Part shown: positions 10,640 through 23,100 of the stretch, in pieces
Position numbering within the stretch: position 1 is the stretch's first letter
How the letters are laid out: each line of letters starts with the position of its first letter
Assembly: GCA_016584305.1 (NCBI GenBank)
Contig: JACEEZ010003813.1
Span: forward strand, 274,661-338,660
Direction of reading: 5' to 3'
DNA length: 64,000 nucleotides
DNA from: Chionoecetes opilio
Taxonomy: Eukaryota; Arthropoda; Malacostraca; Decapoda; Majidae
Position numbers and translations under genes: made by a program
The notes under the pieces: generated by a model
What the model was told of the DNA's origin: nothing
Seen by the model: only the letters and a program-made list of their open reading frames with translations
Database searches by the model: none

Positions 10640-10985
10640 AGTGCAAAAACATGAAACATAAACAAACCATTCAAACTTTGCTGTCTCCTCCATAAACACA
10701 AACCATAAACAAACCATTCAAACTTTGCTGTCTCTCTATAAACACAAACCATAAACAAACTATTCAAACTTTGCTCTCTCTATAAACACAAACCATAAAC
10801 AAACCATTCAAACTTTGCTCTCTCTATAAACACAAACCATAAACAAACCATTCAAACTTTGCTCTCTCTATAAACACAAACCATAAACAAACCATTCAAA
10901 CTTTGCTCTCTCTATAAACACAAACCATAAACAAACTATTCAAACTTTGCTGTCTCTCCATAAACACAAACGAACTGATCCTAAC
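10640..10985. repeat. 44-bp minisatellite next to the 63-bp exon
   Basis: About seven to eight units with AACAAACCATTCAAACTTTG and CTCTCTATAAACAC, spaced 44 bp apart. It begins a few bases upstream of the exon's acceptor, so the repeat supplies the intron's 3' region. Confidence 0.85.
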
Positions 10986-10989
10986 TTAC

Positions 10990-11515
10990 CATATGAAATT
11001 GTAGTTGGTCAAAAATCACTGATATTGTGATTATTTTTTCCAACATGAAATTATAGTTGGCCAAAAATCAGATATTTTAATTATTTTTCAAACGTATGAA
11101 ATTATAGTTGGTAAAAAATCACTGATATTTTAATTATTTTTCAAACGTATGAAATTATAGTTGGCTAAAAATCACTGATATTGTGATTATTTTTTCCAAC
11201 AAGATATTATAGTTGGCCAAAAATCACTGATATTGTGATTATTTTTTCCAACAAGATATTATAGTTGGTCAAAAATCACTGATATTGTGATTATTTTTTC
11301 CAACAAGATATTATAGCTGGTCAAAAATCACTGATATTGTGATTATTTTTTCCAATAAGATATTATAGCTGGTCAAAAATCACTGATATTGTGATTATTT
11401 TTTCCAACAAGATATTATAGTTGGCCAAAAATCACTGATATTGTGATTATTTTTTCCAACATGAAATTATAGTTGCTCAAAAATCACTGCTACGTACCTA
11501 CAGTAATTATTTTTT
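10990..11515. repeat. 52-bp minisatellite
   Basis: Units containing AAAAATCACTGATATTGTGA then TTATTTTTTCCAAC, with a 52-bp period and about ten copies. Early copies (11030-11160) show small substitutions. Confidence 0.85.
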
Positions 11516-11658
11516 CCATTTATTCATTAGCTGATCCTGACATTAAGCTTATGAAATATGAAGTAAAGCTTATTCTGGTTTCCTTTCTGAGTAGTTATAT
11601 GACCATACTTGTGACATGAGACACTTGGTGAAGACATAACAAGTTCCTCAGCTAACTC

Positions 11659-11931
11659 TAGTCTATTTTTTCTATTATGGTCAAAATGCAGTAAGGAAGC
11701 CACACCCCCTGCCTCCCCTTCTATTCTACGGGGCAGCTGATTGGTGCACTCCTCGTATCATCACTACCAATCACAATATCTTCACTGCTTAACAGCGGCG
11801 TGACCACTGGACAGAGCAATCTTCACTACAGAGGGATTTTTGATTTTGTCACCCTCTGTAGTGAAGATTGCTCTGTCCAGTGGTCACGCCGCTGTTAAGT
11901 AGTGAAGATATTGTGATAAAAAAATAGACTA
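11659..11931. mobile_element. Foldback MITE with TAGTCTATTTT ends, copy 2 (truncated arm)
   Basis: The full left arm is present, but the right arm is cut after AAGATATTGTGAT and joined directly to AAAAAATAGACTA. That removes about 95 bp and leaves the terminal 12 bp. The deletion endpoint lies within the inverted repeat. Confidence 0.85.
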
Positions 11932-11934
11932 TGC

Positions 11935-12560
11935 CACAGATAACATACAGACAGATTAATGAAGTATGCAACCATCCATATAAGGAAAAATATAATAAGC
12001 TCTAGACTATAAGCAACATGATAGAACAAGTCTTAAAAACTGACCTGAGCCAGAACACATTAGCTACAGCCAGTTAACATACATAGACAAATTACTAACA
12101 AAAGCAATGCATCCATCCATTTAAAGAGAAAACAAGGTCAAGACTATAAGCAACATGATGTAACAAGTCTCACAAACTGACCTGAGCTTCCACAAACAAA
12201 AACAAATCGATGCAATAAGCAATGCATCCATCCATTTAACCCCTTGAGGCCCAGAACGTAATTTCCATCTTAATTTAGCTACCATTAAACAATTTTTAGT
12301 GACTATAAGCAATATTTTATAGATATGACCTGTTGAGTATCCTCGTCGACTAACTAATTTGGTATATTCAGTGACTTCTCATTATTTTATAGCTCGACAA
12401 CATACAATTTTTCATAGCAAAGGAAAGATCTGGGCGTGAAGGGGTTAACACAGACAAATTAATTATATAAGCAATGCATCCATCCATTTAAAGAGACAAA
12501 ACAAGCTCAAGACTACAAGCAACACGATACAACAAGTTTCAAACACTGACCTGTGCTGCC
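11935..12560. repeat. Triplicated segment containing the intron donor after the MYND exon
   Basis: Three related blocks (about 11935-12090, 12090-12240 and 12449-12560) share GCAATGCATCCATCCATTTA and ACTATAAGCAACATGAT. Each contains a CTGACCTG motif, which on the minus strand reads CAG/GTCAG, a splice donor. Only the third block carries the real exon end at 12551. A TTAA MITE sits between the second and third blocks. Confidence 0.75.
12236..12448 (+). mobile_element. TTAA-flanked MITE (piggyBac-like)
   Basis: TTAA at 12236 and 12445, with left end CCCCTTGAGGCCCAGAACG and right end CTGGGCGTGAAGGGG. It is inserted in the triplicated intron segment. Confidence 0.8.
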
Positions 12561-12700
12561 ACCATGTTCTGCACGGGAGTGGAGACGCGGGAGGAGTGAG
12601 CGCTGGCCTCCCCGTTGAGGGACTCGGCGCCCCCCTCCGCGCCCCCCCCGCCGTCACTGTTCTGGCCACACACCGACATGTGCTGCGGCCAGTGCGATTG
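12551..12700 (-). CDS. ZMYND8: ZMYND8 exon: end of MYND finger and Gly-rich linker
   Basis: The acceptor is CCCGTGCCACAG and the donor CAG/GTCAGTG. The 50 residues begin [11 protein letters not shown], which completes the MYND zinc finger (His1574, Cys1578), then turn into a Gly/Ser-rich stretch. If the following intron were retained, the frame would stop three codons later, which is one possible end of the protein. Confidence 0.92.
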
Positions 12701-15700
12701 CTGTGGCACGGGACAAAGGGACAAGTGAGCATAACACCCCAATACCTCTATCCATCCATCCATCCACCTATCCACTCATTCACACCTCTATCCATCCACC
12801 TATTCACCTTCTATCCACTCATTCATCCCTCTATCCATCCACCTATTCACCTTCTATCCACTCATTCATCCCTCTATCCATCCACCTATTCACCTTCTAT
12901 CCACTCATTCACCCCTCTATCCCCATCCCTTCCATCTCACCTATATTCATATATCCCACCATCATTCATCACCTCTCACTTCCATCCACCTAATTCACCT
13001 CTATCCCACCTCACTTTCCACCACCCCTCTATCCATCCTTCCATCCACCTATTCACCTATCCACCCATTCACACCTCTATCTTATTTATATATTCTTATT
13101 CCTATTTATTTATTTCTTATTTACAAAGGAATACAAAAGAAGAACAGACAGCAAAGGAGGAGGAATATACAAAGGAATACAAAAAGAACAGACAGCAAGG
13201 AGGAGGAGGAGCTTTGTAGAGGACTCACCTGGCAGGGATAATCGCAGTAAGAGGTATTCCAGCAGCAAAAGAAGAGCGCTTCCTTGCCACAATTAGCACA
13301 CCACTGCTTCCGCTTGGTCTCCTCCACCGCGCGTTGCTTCTCCGCCTCCATCTGCCTCCGCACCTCCGCCAGCCTCTCCATCATCTGCCCCTCCATCTGT
13401 CTCCGCGCCTCAATCATCTGCGCCTCCATCTGCCGCTTTGCCTCCTCCACAGCCCTCTGTTTCTCCGCCTCAAGATTCGCTCGCATCTCCACGAGCATTA
13501 CGTCTGCATTGTGTCGTACCTCCGCCACCTCTTGTTGATGCCGCCAGTTCGTGCGCTCGAGTTCAAGTTGCAGTGCCGCGACCCGAGCCTCAGGGGTGCC
13601 GGTCATCACCAGGCCCCCGAGAATGTCCTCTAGAGTGGCACGCATCACCTCTGCCAGCTTCTGTGAGTGTTTGTGCAGCTGTGCCGATAAAGGGCCGGCC
13701 TCAGGGGGGAGGTGCCGCGTAGGAGCACCTGGCATCCTCGCTTGGACCATCATGCCTGGCCCAACACCCCCTACCATTCTAATCCCTGGGGTGGCCATGA
13801 TCGGTCCCCTGCCTCCCCCCATGTTAAGTGACCCCGGTGGTGGTGGTCCAAACACCCCCCTGGACCCCACACTACTAGAGGGGGGTGCCTGGGGGTGTGA
13901 GAGAGGTGGGGGTGGGGGAAGATTTGCCACATTAGTTTGAGGTGAGTTATTAGTAGAGACCCTAGGAGCGGCCTGTGTTGTGTGGGAGGGGGAGCTGTGA
14001 GGGTAGCTGTGTGCCACGGAGGGGGATGTGTCGCGAGGGTGCGTGGCGGGGGCGGAGGAGACGGTGGTGGTGTCTGGGGAGGCGGAGGGGGCGGTGGTGG
14101 TCTTGGGTTTCTGGCGTTCGGTTGGCCCTGACATGGGAATGATGGAGATGGAGGGACTGAGCCTTGTGGTATCAACGCCTGATGGCATCTTTACTTTCTC
14201 CTTCTCCTTCTCTTTCTCTTTTTCCTTCTCCTTCTCCTTCTCCTTTGCCTTGTCTTTGTCTCTATCAACAGCTTTAGTAACACTCACACTACAGCCTAGA
14301 GACGATATATGCTGCTCCATATTCTTATTCTCCGTCTCTTTGGAGGTCGGCGCGGAGACATTCTTGATAACGCTGGTCTTTATGGACTCCTCATGTGACC
14401 CTCTCTTCTCATATGACCCTCTCTCTTCATGTGACCCTCTCTTCTCATATGACCCTCTCTCCTCATGTGACCCTCTCTTCTCATGTGACCCTCTCTCCTC
14501 ATGTGACCCCCTCTTCTCATATGACCCCCTCTCCTCATGTGACCCCCTCTCCTCATGTGACCCCCTCTTCTCATATGACCCCCTCTCCTCATGCGACCCT
14601 CTCTTCTCATATGACCCTCTCTCCTCATGCGACCCTCTCTTCTCATGTGACCCTCTCTTCTCCTCCTCACGACCTCTCTTCTCCTCACTACCTCTCTTCT
14701 CCTCCTCCGTTCTCGGTGTCTCCTTCCGCGACAACGTTATGCTGTCGCCGTTGGTCCTGTCGCCGAGACTCTTCCCGTCCAGGCGTGTTATTGCTATCGT
14801 CCCCATCGTCTTCATCAACTGTACAGCGTCCATTAAGGAATTCCGAGCCGTTTCTTCCGTTTCTTCTCTTTCTTTCGCCTCTCGGATAGCTCTCGCTCTC
14901 CGTTCACACCCCTCCCGAGTATCCCTTTCTTCCTTTATCGCCTGTTCTTCTTGTGCCTCTGTTCGTAACACTGTACTGTCTTCCTCTTCTTCTTCTTCTT
15001 TATCTCTTGTGACTTCCTCCTCCTTCTTTACGTCTACTTCCATGCGCTCGCTATCGTCGTCATCACCGCTCAAGCTCGAGTTCTTCCCACCCTCACTGAC
15101 ATCATCGTTATCATCATCAGTATCTTTTTCTATTCTCCCATTCTCCTCACTTTCATTATACTCCGAGTTCTTACCTAGCACTTCTTTATGTTTCTCTTTA
15201 GTGCTCTCATCACACTCATCAGACTCTTCCTTCTCATCCCTCCTCACGTCTTTCCTCTCTTCACTCTCATCCTCACTATCACTATCACTCCCTTCGTCAC
15301 TTTCACGTGTCTCGGTTTTCTCTCCAGTCAATTTCTTATCTAGTTCGTCGTCATTATCGTCGGATTCATCACTCTCGGCGTCACTTTTTGTTTCTTCCTC
15401 CTTCTCTGTCTCTGCATCATCGCTTTCCTCCCCTCTGTCCTCCTCTTCTCTTATCACAAGCTTGTTATTATTCACCCTTTCTTCACCTGGATCAGATATT
15501 CTTTGATTCTCTTTAAGTTCATCCATTTTATCCACCTCAACTTTCTCTGATTTTTCGAAGGCGTCACTCGGTTCATAATCTGCTTTTCTATCGTCCTTGA
15601 TTTCATGCGCTTCATTCCTCCCCTCTCTACTCGGCACTCGCTCGGATTCCGTCCCACTCTCGCTGCAAGAGTCTTCGGTACTCTTGCAACCGGCTGTTTT

Positions 15701-15815
15701 GTGTACCATTAGTGATACATCCGTGGACTCAACACTGTTCTCAAGTTTCTCATCAGTATTTGTTTGTGAATCATCGTCAAATTCCTTTTTTATCTCGAGT
15801 TCTTCCTCTTCTTCT

Positions 15816-15847
<32 letters not shown>

Positions 15848-18800
15848 GTCTTCCTCTTTATCTTCCTCCTTTATTTTTTTCTCCTTCTCATCATCCTTCT
15901 CCTCTCTCCTCTCCTCTCCTTCCTCCTTGATGTCTTTCCTTGTTGTGTCTTTCTCATCATTCCCATCTTTATCACTTGATGGTGCTCTTCTCTCCTCTTC
16001 ATCTGAGCTGCCATTTCCTCCATCTCCTTCTTCATCTCTCCTATCTCCTTTTCCTCCTCCTCCTTCCTCGTCCTCACTTCCTATAGGTTCCTGCTTTACT
16101 GGACACTTCCCATTCACTAAGGAAGAACTCGTATCCTCCTTATGGTTCTTCTCCTCCTCCTCCTCTTCATCATCCATGTCGGAATTATCAGCGGAGGATT
16201 TCTGGCCAGGATATTTCCCACAGTCCTCCATCTCCTCATCCTCCAGCTCCTCTGATTTACATGTTGGTGTGCAAATAGATGCAACACTCATAGTAATGTT
16301 GTCCTCCTCGGAATCCCGTACCTCCTTCTTGACTTTCACTTCCAGGTTAGTTTCTTTTCTCCTAGCCTCCTCGTTCTCCTGCAACAGTTTCCTCTCCCTC
16401 CTCTCGCGTTGGAGGGCCTCTAACGCATGGCTCGGCACCTCGGTCTCTGTTTCGGTGCCTTGCGTGGCGGAGGAGGTGCCAGATCCCCTCCGGCGCCGCC
16501 TCAGACCGCCTGCGCTGTCTGTCGAGGCGATGGATGAGGTTTCGTCGTCTGCGGAGAAAAAGTTCATAAAATACAGATAAGTGAATTCCATTGATATATG
16601 CATCATTTTCAGAATGTGTGTTCTTGAATTTTGTGGCTAATTTGTATTTCCCTGCTGTATAAAGTGCATTGACTTTTATAATGTAGAAAAAGAAGATGTT
16701 GCACTTGACTTCTACTGGTCAAGTCAATAAAGAAAGTCTTATAGGAAGAAAGTGTTGGCATGGAACACAGAACGTCAATACTCATGCTAACACTCTAATA
16801 CTAACATACTCATACAGACACTCTAATACTAACATACTCATACAGACACTCTAATACTAACATACTCATACAAACACTCTAATACTAACATACTCATACA
16901 AACACTCTAATACTAACATACTCATACAAACACTCTAATACTAACATACTCATACAGACACTCTAATACTAACATACTCATACAAACACTCTAATACTAA
17001 CATACTCATACAGACACTCTAATACTAACATACTCATACAAACACTCTAATACTAACATACTCATACAAACACTCTAATACTAACATACTCATACAAACA
17101 CTCTAATACTAACATACTCATACAAACACTCTAATACTAACATACTCATACTAACACTCTAATACTAACATACTCATACTAACACTCTAATACTAACATA
17201 CTCATACTAACACTCTAATACTAACATACTCATACAAACACTCTAATACTAACATACTCATACAAACACTCTAATACTAACATACTCCATACTAACACTC
17301 TAATACTAACATACTCATACAAACACTCTAATACTAACATACTCATACAAACACTCTAATACTAACATACTCATACAAACACTCTAATACTAACATACTC
17401 ATAACAAACACTCTAATACTAACATACTCATACAAACACTCTAATACTAACATACTCATACAAACACTCTAATACTAACATACTCATACAAACACTCTAA
17501 TACTAACATACTCATACTAACACTCTAATACTAACATACTCATACAAACACTCTAATACTAACATACTCATACAAACACTCTAATACTAACATACTCATA
17601 CAAACACTCTAATACTAACATACTCATACAAACACTCTAATACTAACATACTCATACTAACACTCTAATACTAACATACTCATACAAACACTCTAATACT
17701 AACATACTCATACAAACACTCTAATACTAACATACTCATACAAACACTCTCATACTACATACTCATACAAACACTCTAATACTAACATACTCATACAAAC
17801 CTCTAATACTAACATACTCATACAAACACTCTAATACTAACATACTCATACAAACACTCTAATACTAACATACTCATACTAACACTCTAATACTAACATA
17901 CTCATACAAACACTCTCATACTAACATACTCATACAAACACTCTAATACTAACATACTCATACAAACACTCTAATACTAACATACTCATACAAACACTCT
18001 AATACTAACATACTCATACAAACACTCTAATACTAACATACTCATACAAACACTCTAATACTAACATACTCATACACAACACTCTAATACTAACATACTC
18101 ATACAAACACTCTAATACTAACATACTCATACAAACACTCTAATACTAACATACTCATACAAACACTCTAATACTAACACACTCATACAAACACTCTAAT
18201 ACTAACATACTCATACTAACACTCTAATACTAACATACTCATACAAACACTCTCATACTAACATACTCATACAAACACTCTAATACTAACATACTCATAC
18301 AAACACTCTAATACTAACATACTCATACAAACACTCTAATACTAACATACTCATACAAACACTCTAATACTAACATACTCATACAAACACTCTAATACTA
18401 ACATACTCATACAAACACTCTAATACTAACATACTCATACAAACACTCTAATACTAACATACTCATACAAACACTCTAATACTAACATACTCATACAAAC
18501 ACTCTAATACTAACACACTCATACAAACACTCTAATACTAACATACTCATACAAACACTCTAATACTAACATACTCATACAAACACTCTAATACTAACAT
18601 ACTCATACAAACACTCTAATACTAACATACTCATACAAACACTCTAATACTAACATACTCATACAAACACTCTAATACTAACATACTCATACAAACACTC
18701 TAATACTAACATACTCATACAAACACTCTAATACTAACACACTCATACAAACACTCTAATACTAACATACTCATACAAACACTCTAATACTAACATACTC

Positions 18801-20139
18801 ATACAAACACTCTAATACTAACATACTCATACAAACACTCTAATACTAACATACTCATACAAACACTCTAATACTAACATACTCATACAAACACTCTAAT
18901 ACTAACATACTCATACAAACACTCTAATACTAACATACTCATACAAACACTCTAATACAGGGAGGTCCCGTTATACGAGCATTCGGTATACGAGAATCCG
19001 ATGATACGAGATTTGTAAATTAGGGTCTATTTTCAATATACGAAATCGAAAATCCAATGATTTATGTAGTAAAATTGAGTAGTATTGTAGTATACAATTG
19101 AGTATTGTAGTATAAATTGTGGTATGTTGAGTAAAATTATCAAGTTCAAAATGCACGCCCTACCACTCCCAGGCTGGACAAAGGGGGATTTGATTGACCC
19201 CAGTGAGGTCACCCCTACCAAGCCGTGACCTGAAGGGTAATTAAGCATATGGCGCGGCCTGACATTTAGGGGTAATTAGCAGGTGTGTGGCCCCAACCTT
19301 GGGACCGCAGTCAGGTCACCCCTAGCAAGGCGTGACCTGAAGGGTAATTAAGCATATGGCGAGGCCTAACCTTTAGGGGTAATTAGCAGGTGTGCGGCCC
19401 CAATCTTGGGACTGCTACACTACCTTCTCTTGTATCACGCGGCATCCCCTACGTTACAACGTCTTTTTTGCTGGTTGTGCATGTTTTATGTTTAACTAGC
19501 CGCAAAGCCGCCCTCCGGGCGGACTTTTTGACTAGCTCCTGCGGAGGGCTATTGGTGGGCCTTCGGCCAATAGCCCTCCGCAGGAGCTAGCCAAAAAGTC
19601 CGCCCGGACTGGTGGGCCTTCGGCCCACCACCTGTTTTTGGTGGGCCAAACACAGACTCTCCAGATAGCCCCTTCTAGCTTTCCTGAAATCATGGATGTA
19701 GAAATGTATGTATTAACGCCAACCTATTCACATCACCCCCAACCCATTCACTCACCCATTACCCATCACCCCCCACCCATTCACTCACCCATTATCCATC
19801 ACCACACACCCATTCACTCACCCATTACCCATCACCCCCCATCTATTCCCTCACCCATCACCCATCACACCCCACCCATTCACTCACCCATCACCCCACA
19901 CCCATTACCCATCACCCCACCCATTCACTCACCCATTACCCATCACCCTACATCAAGGTTTCCTCAATTCTCGCAACCCATTTTTTTTCACAATTCTCGC
20001 TAATAGGCTGTTAAAAAAAAAAAAAAAAAAAAAGTGATCGGATCATCTCATAAATGGGCTTAAAACCTTCCCCTGCTCGAGCCGGTTCCAAAACTGTGCC
20101 ATATGAGGGGATTCCGCCACAGGGGGCGGCACCTGGAGC

Positions 20140-20177
<38 letters not shown>

Positions 20178-23100
20178 TCGCTTATATTATTATAGATTAA
20201 TGTGCAGTTACGGTATTTTGTGTGCTATTTTCTCTTTCAGAATGCTTTTTCTACAGAATAGGTAGTAGTGTGGGTAATATAGACGCTGTGTGTTTGTTGT
20301 GTTTACTATAGTTTATTTTAGCTTGAAAAATATATATATATATATATTTTTTTTTTAATTGATGGGGTTCTGGCACCAAACCTATATTTTACCATTAGTT
20401 ATGTGTTTCGTTATACGAGATTTCGCTTTACGAGTATGCCAGGTGGAACCTAACTGCTCGTATCTTCGGGACCTCCCTGTATTAACATACTCATACAGAC
20501 ACTCTAATACTATAGTCTATTTTTTTTATTATGGTCAAAATGCAGTAAGGAAGCCCCGCCCCCTGCCTCCCCTTCTGTTCTACGGGGCAGCTGATTGGTG
20601 CACTCCTCGTATCATCACTACCAATCACAATATCTTCACTACTTAACAGCGCGTGACCACTGGACAGAGCAATCTTCACTATAAAGGGATTTTTGATTTT
20701 GTCACCCTCTGTAGTGAAGATTGCTGTCCAGTGGTCACTCGCTGTTAAGTAGTGAAGATATTGTGATTGGTAGTGATGATACGAGGAATGCACCAATCAG
20801 CTGCCCCGTAGAATAGCAGGGCAGGCAGGGGGCGTGGCTTCCTTACTGCATTTTGACCATAATAACAAAAATAGACTATAACATACTCATACAAACAGTG
20901 GAGGTACCTGAGTGCACTGAGAGGCGGGAGAGAGCCCTGGAGTGGGGGCGAATCCTCTGAGGCACGGGACCCTTGTAGTTGGGCAGCATGACCTTCATCT
21001 GCTCGGGGTCTGTTGGTCTAAACTGCACGCGGTGAGGAGCGTATTTAAACTTGCCAAACTTTTCTCTGAGCTTGGCAATGTGTTCGTTCACCTGTGTGGG
21101 AGGAAGAACATAAGAACATAAGAACATAAGAACATAAGAACATAAGAACATAAGAACATAAGAAAATAAGAACGTAAGAACATAAGAACATAAGAACATA
21201 AGAAAATAAGAACGTAAGAACATAAGGAAATAAGAACATAAGAACATAAGAACATTAGAACATAAGAACATTAGAACATAAGAACATAAGAACATATGAA
21301 AATAAGGAAGCTACAAGAGGCCGTGAGACCTACACATGGTAGTTCCTGTTACCTAACACTACCTACATCCACCTTTCATCCCCATCCATGAATTTATCCA
21401 GCCTCCTTTTAAAGCTCCCTATTGACTCCGCACTAACCACCTGACGACTGAGTCCATTCCAATCATTCACCACCCTATTTGTGAACCAGTTTTTCCCAAT
21501 TTCTTTTTTAAATCTACGCTTTTCCAGCTTGAATCCAGAGTGGGGAGTGAAGAGCCAGGCTACCAATGGAGGTTAGGTTAGGGAGTTAATGCCCCGTTGC
21601 ACATCTATCCTATGACAAGACAGCCACTGCTCCTGTCTCTCTCTGATGGGAAACTTAAATGTCTGTTCATACAACTGGCCGTCTCCTAATCATGTAAGGT
21701 AGCATGTCACAAAAAAAGCTAATTACTGAAAAACAATAATTTACAGACAAAAATTATTATTACACATTACAGGTTGAAGTTCCCAAACTCGGCATCCCAA
21801 GACTCGGCAACACCCAAAACTCTGCTATGGTTCCGGATTTTCCAAAATACGGCAGAACACCCAAAACCCTGGGCGTAGTTGCCGGGTCGGCCGCTAGGAC
21901 GTCCAGGAACACCTACTTACTGTCCACCTACAGGAATACCGTTTTAGAATCCAAATAATTTTTTCCTGTGATTTGTTTCATGTGATTTTCATGCTTTTTT
22001 TCCCCTTAATATATCTACGTTCTAAAAGTCGGAAAACTCCATTACTCGGCTCGGCGCTGGTCCCGAGGTTGGCGAGTTTGGGAACTTCAACCTGTATTAA
22101 ATTATTACAATCTGCATATTTAATGGATCATAAAAATAGGGTCACTAAATCCCGATGCCATACAGCACCTGCAGGCTATTTGTCATCAATCTGGAGGGCC
22201 GTGATGGTTGGCCCTCCGCCTGTTGGTTGGCGCAGGCTGGATTTTTTTATAGCGACACCTGCGATGTTAGCGGTGAAGGTCCGTAAATATGGCATGAAAT
22301 CTTACCTCCTGCAAACAATGCTCCAGAGTTTTATTGCGGTTCTTGAGGGGCGTCGGCATCTGCTCGGAGAATAGGAAACACTCCTTGATCTGCACCCACG
22401 ACCTGAGAGGGAAAGAAATACATATATAAATAGTAGGTACATATATAAATAGTAGGTATAAACCGTATTTGCCGGCGCATAAGACGCAGTTTTTTCCCTT
22501 AAAAAAGAATGCAAAGTTCACCCTGCGTCTAATGCGGCCATATTAGCGCATGAGAGGTCGGGCAGAGAATGCAGAACAGCCGGTGGTGTATTACTAAAGG
22601 GGTCTGGAGTGACCTCTGCTGAGCAGTAGTTCACTGAGCACAAATTTGTAACTGTGTTATCAACAGTAATGCATAATACTATGAAAAGGTTGGAGTTTAA
22701 GAGAAAAAATGAGCTGGGGCAACAAGATAGCGATTGCTGCTGCCAAGATGGCAGTGTCAGATGTAAACATCATCCACTTCCCGCTGCTGCTCTCCATTGT
22801 AAAACGTCTGATAAAACGTCTCGGCGACGCCCTCCGTGCGCCCACCAGGGGTCATTACCGCTCAGACTCCTCCCCGCACCCATGGAAAAAACAAACATCC
22901 CGCATATTAGATGTAGCCTTAACCCGCATTTGACTCGGGCCAAACAAGTTGACACAACAGTTGGAAGGAGATGATGGGGGGAAGGCAGAAAATGGTGATG
23001 GAATTTTTGCTGGGACTGGGTATTGTAGATAAATGGAATAGTGAAACAAAGAGCGTGTTAAAGTTTCATTTGAAGGAGTGTGAGCGGTGAGAGGGAGTGT

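Noticed and set aside
14028..15506. 492-codon plus-strand ORF (and others up to 16580) opposite ZMYND8
   Set aside because: Antisense shadow of the acidic ZMYND8 exon; Ser/Leu/Phe runs are the complement of Glu/Asp/Lys codons. The minus frame shows real domains and splice phases.
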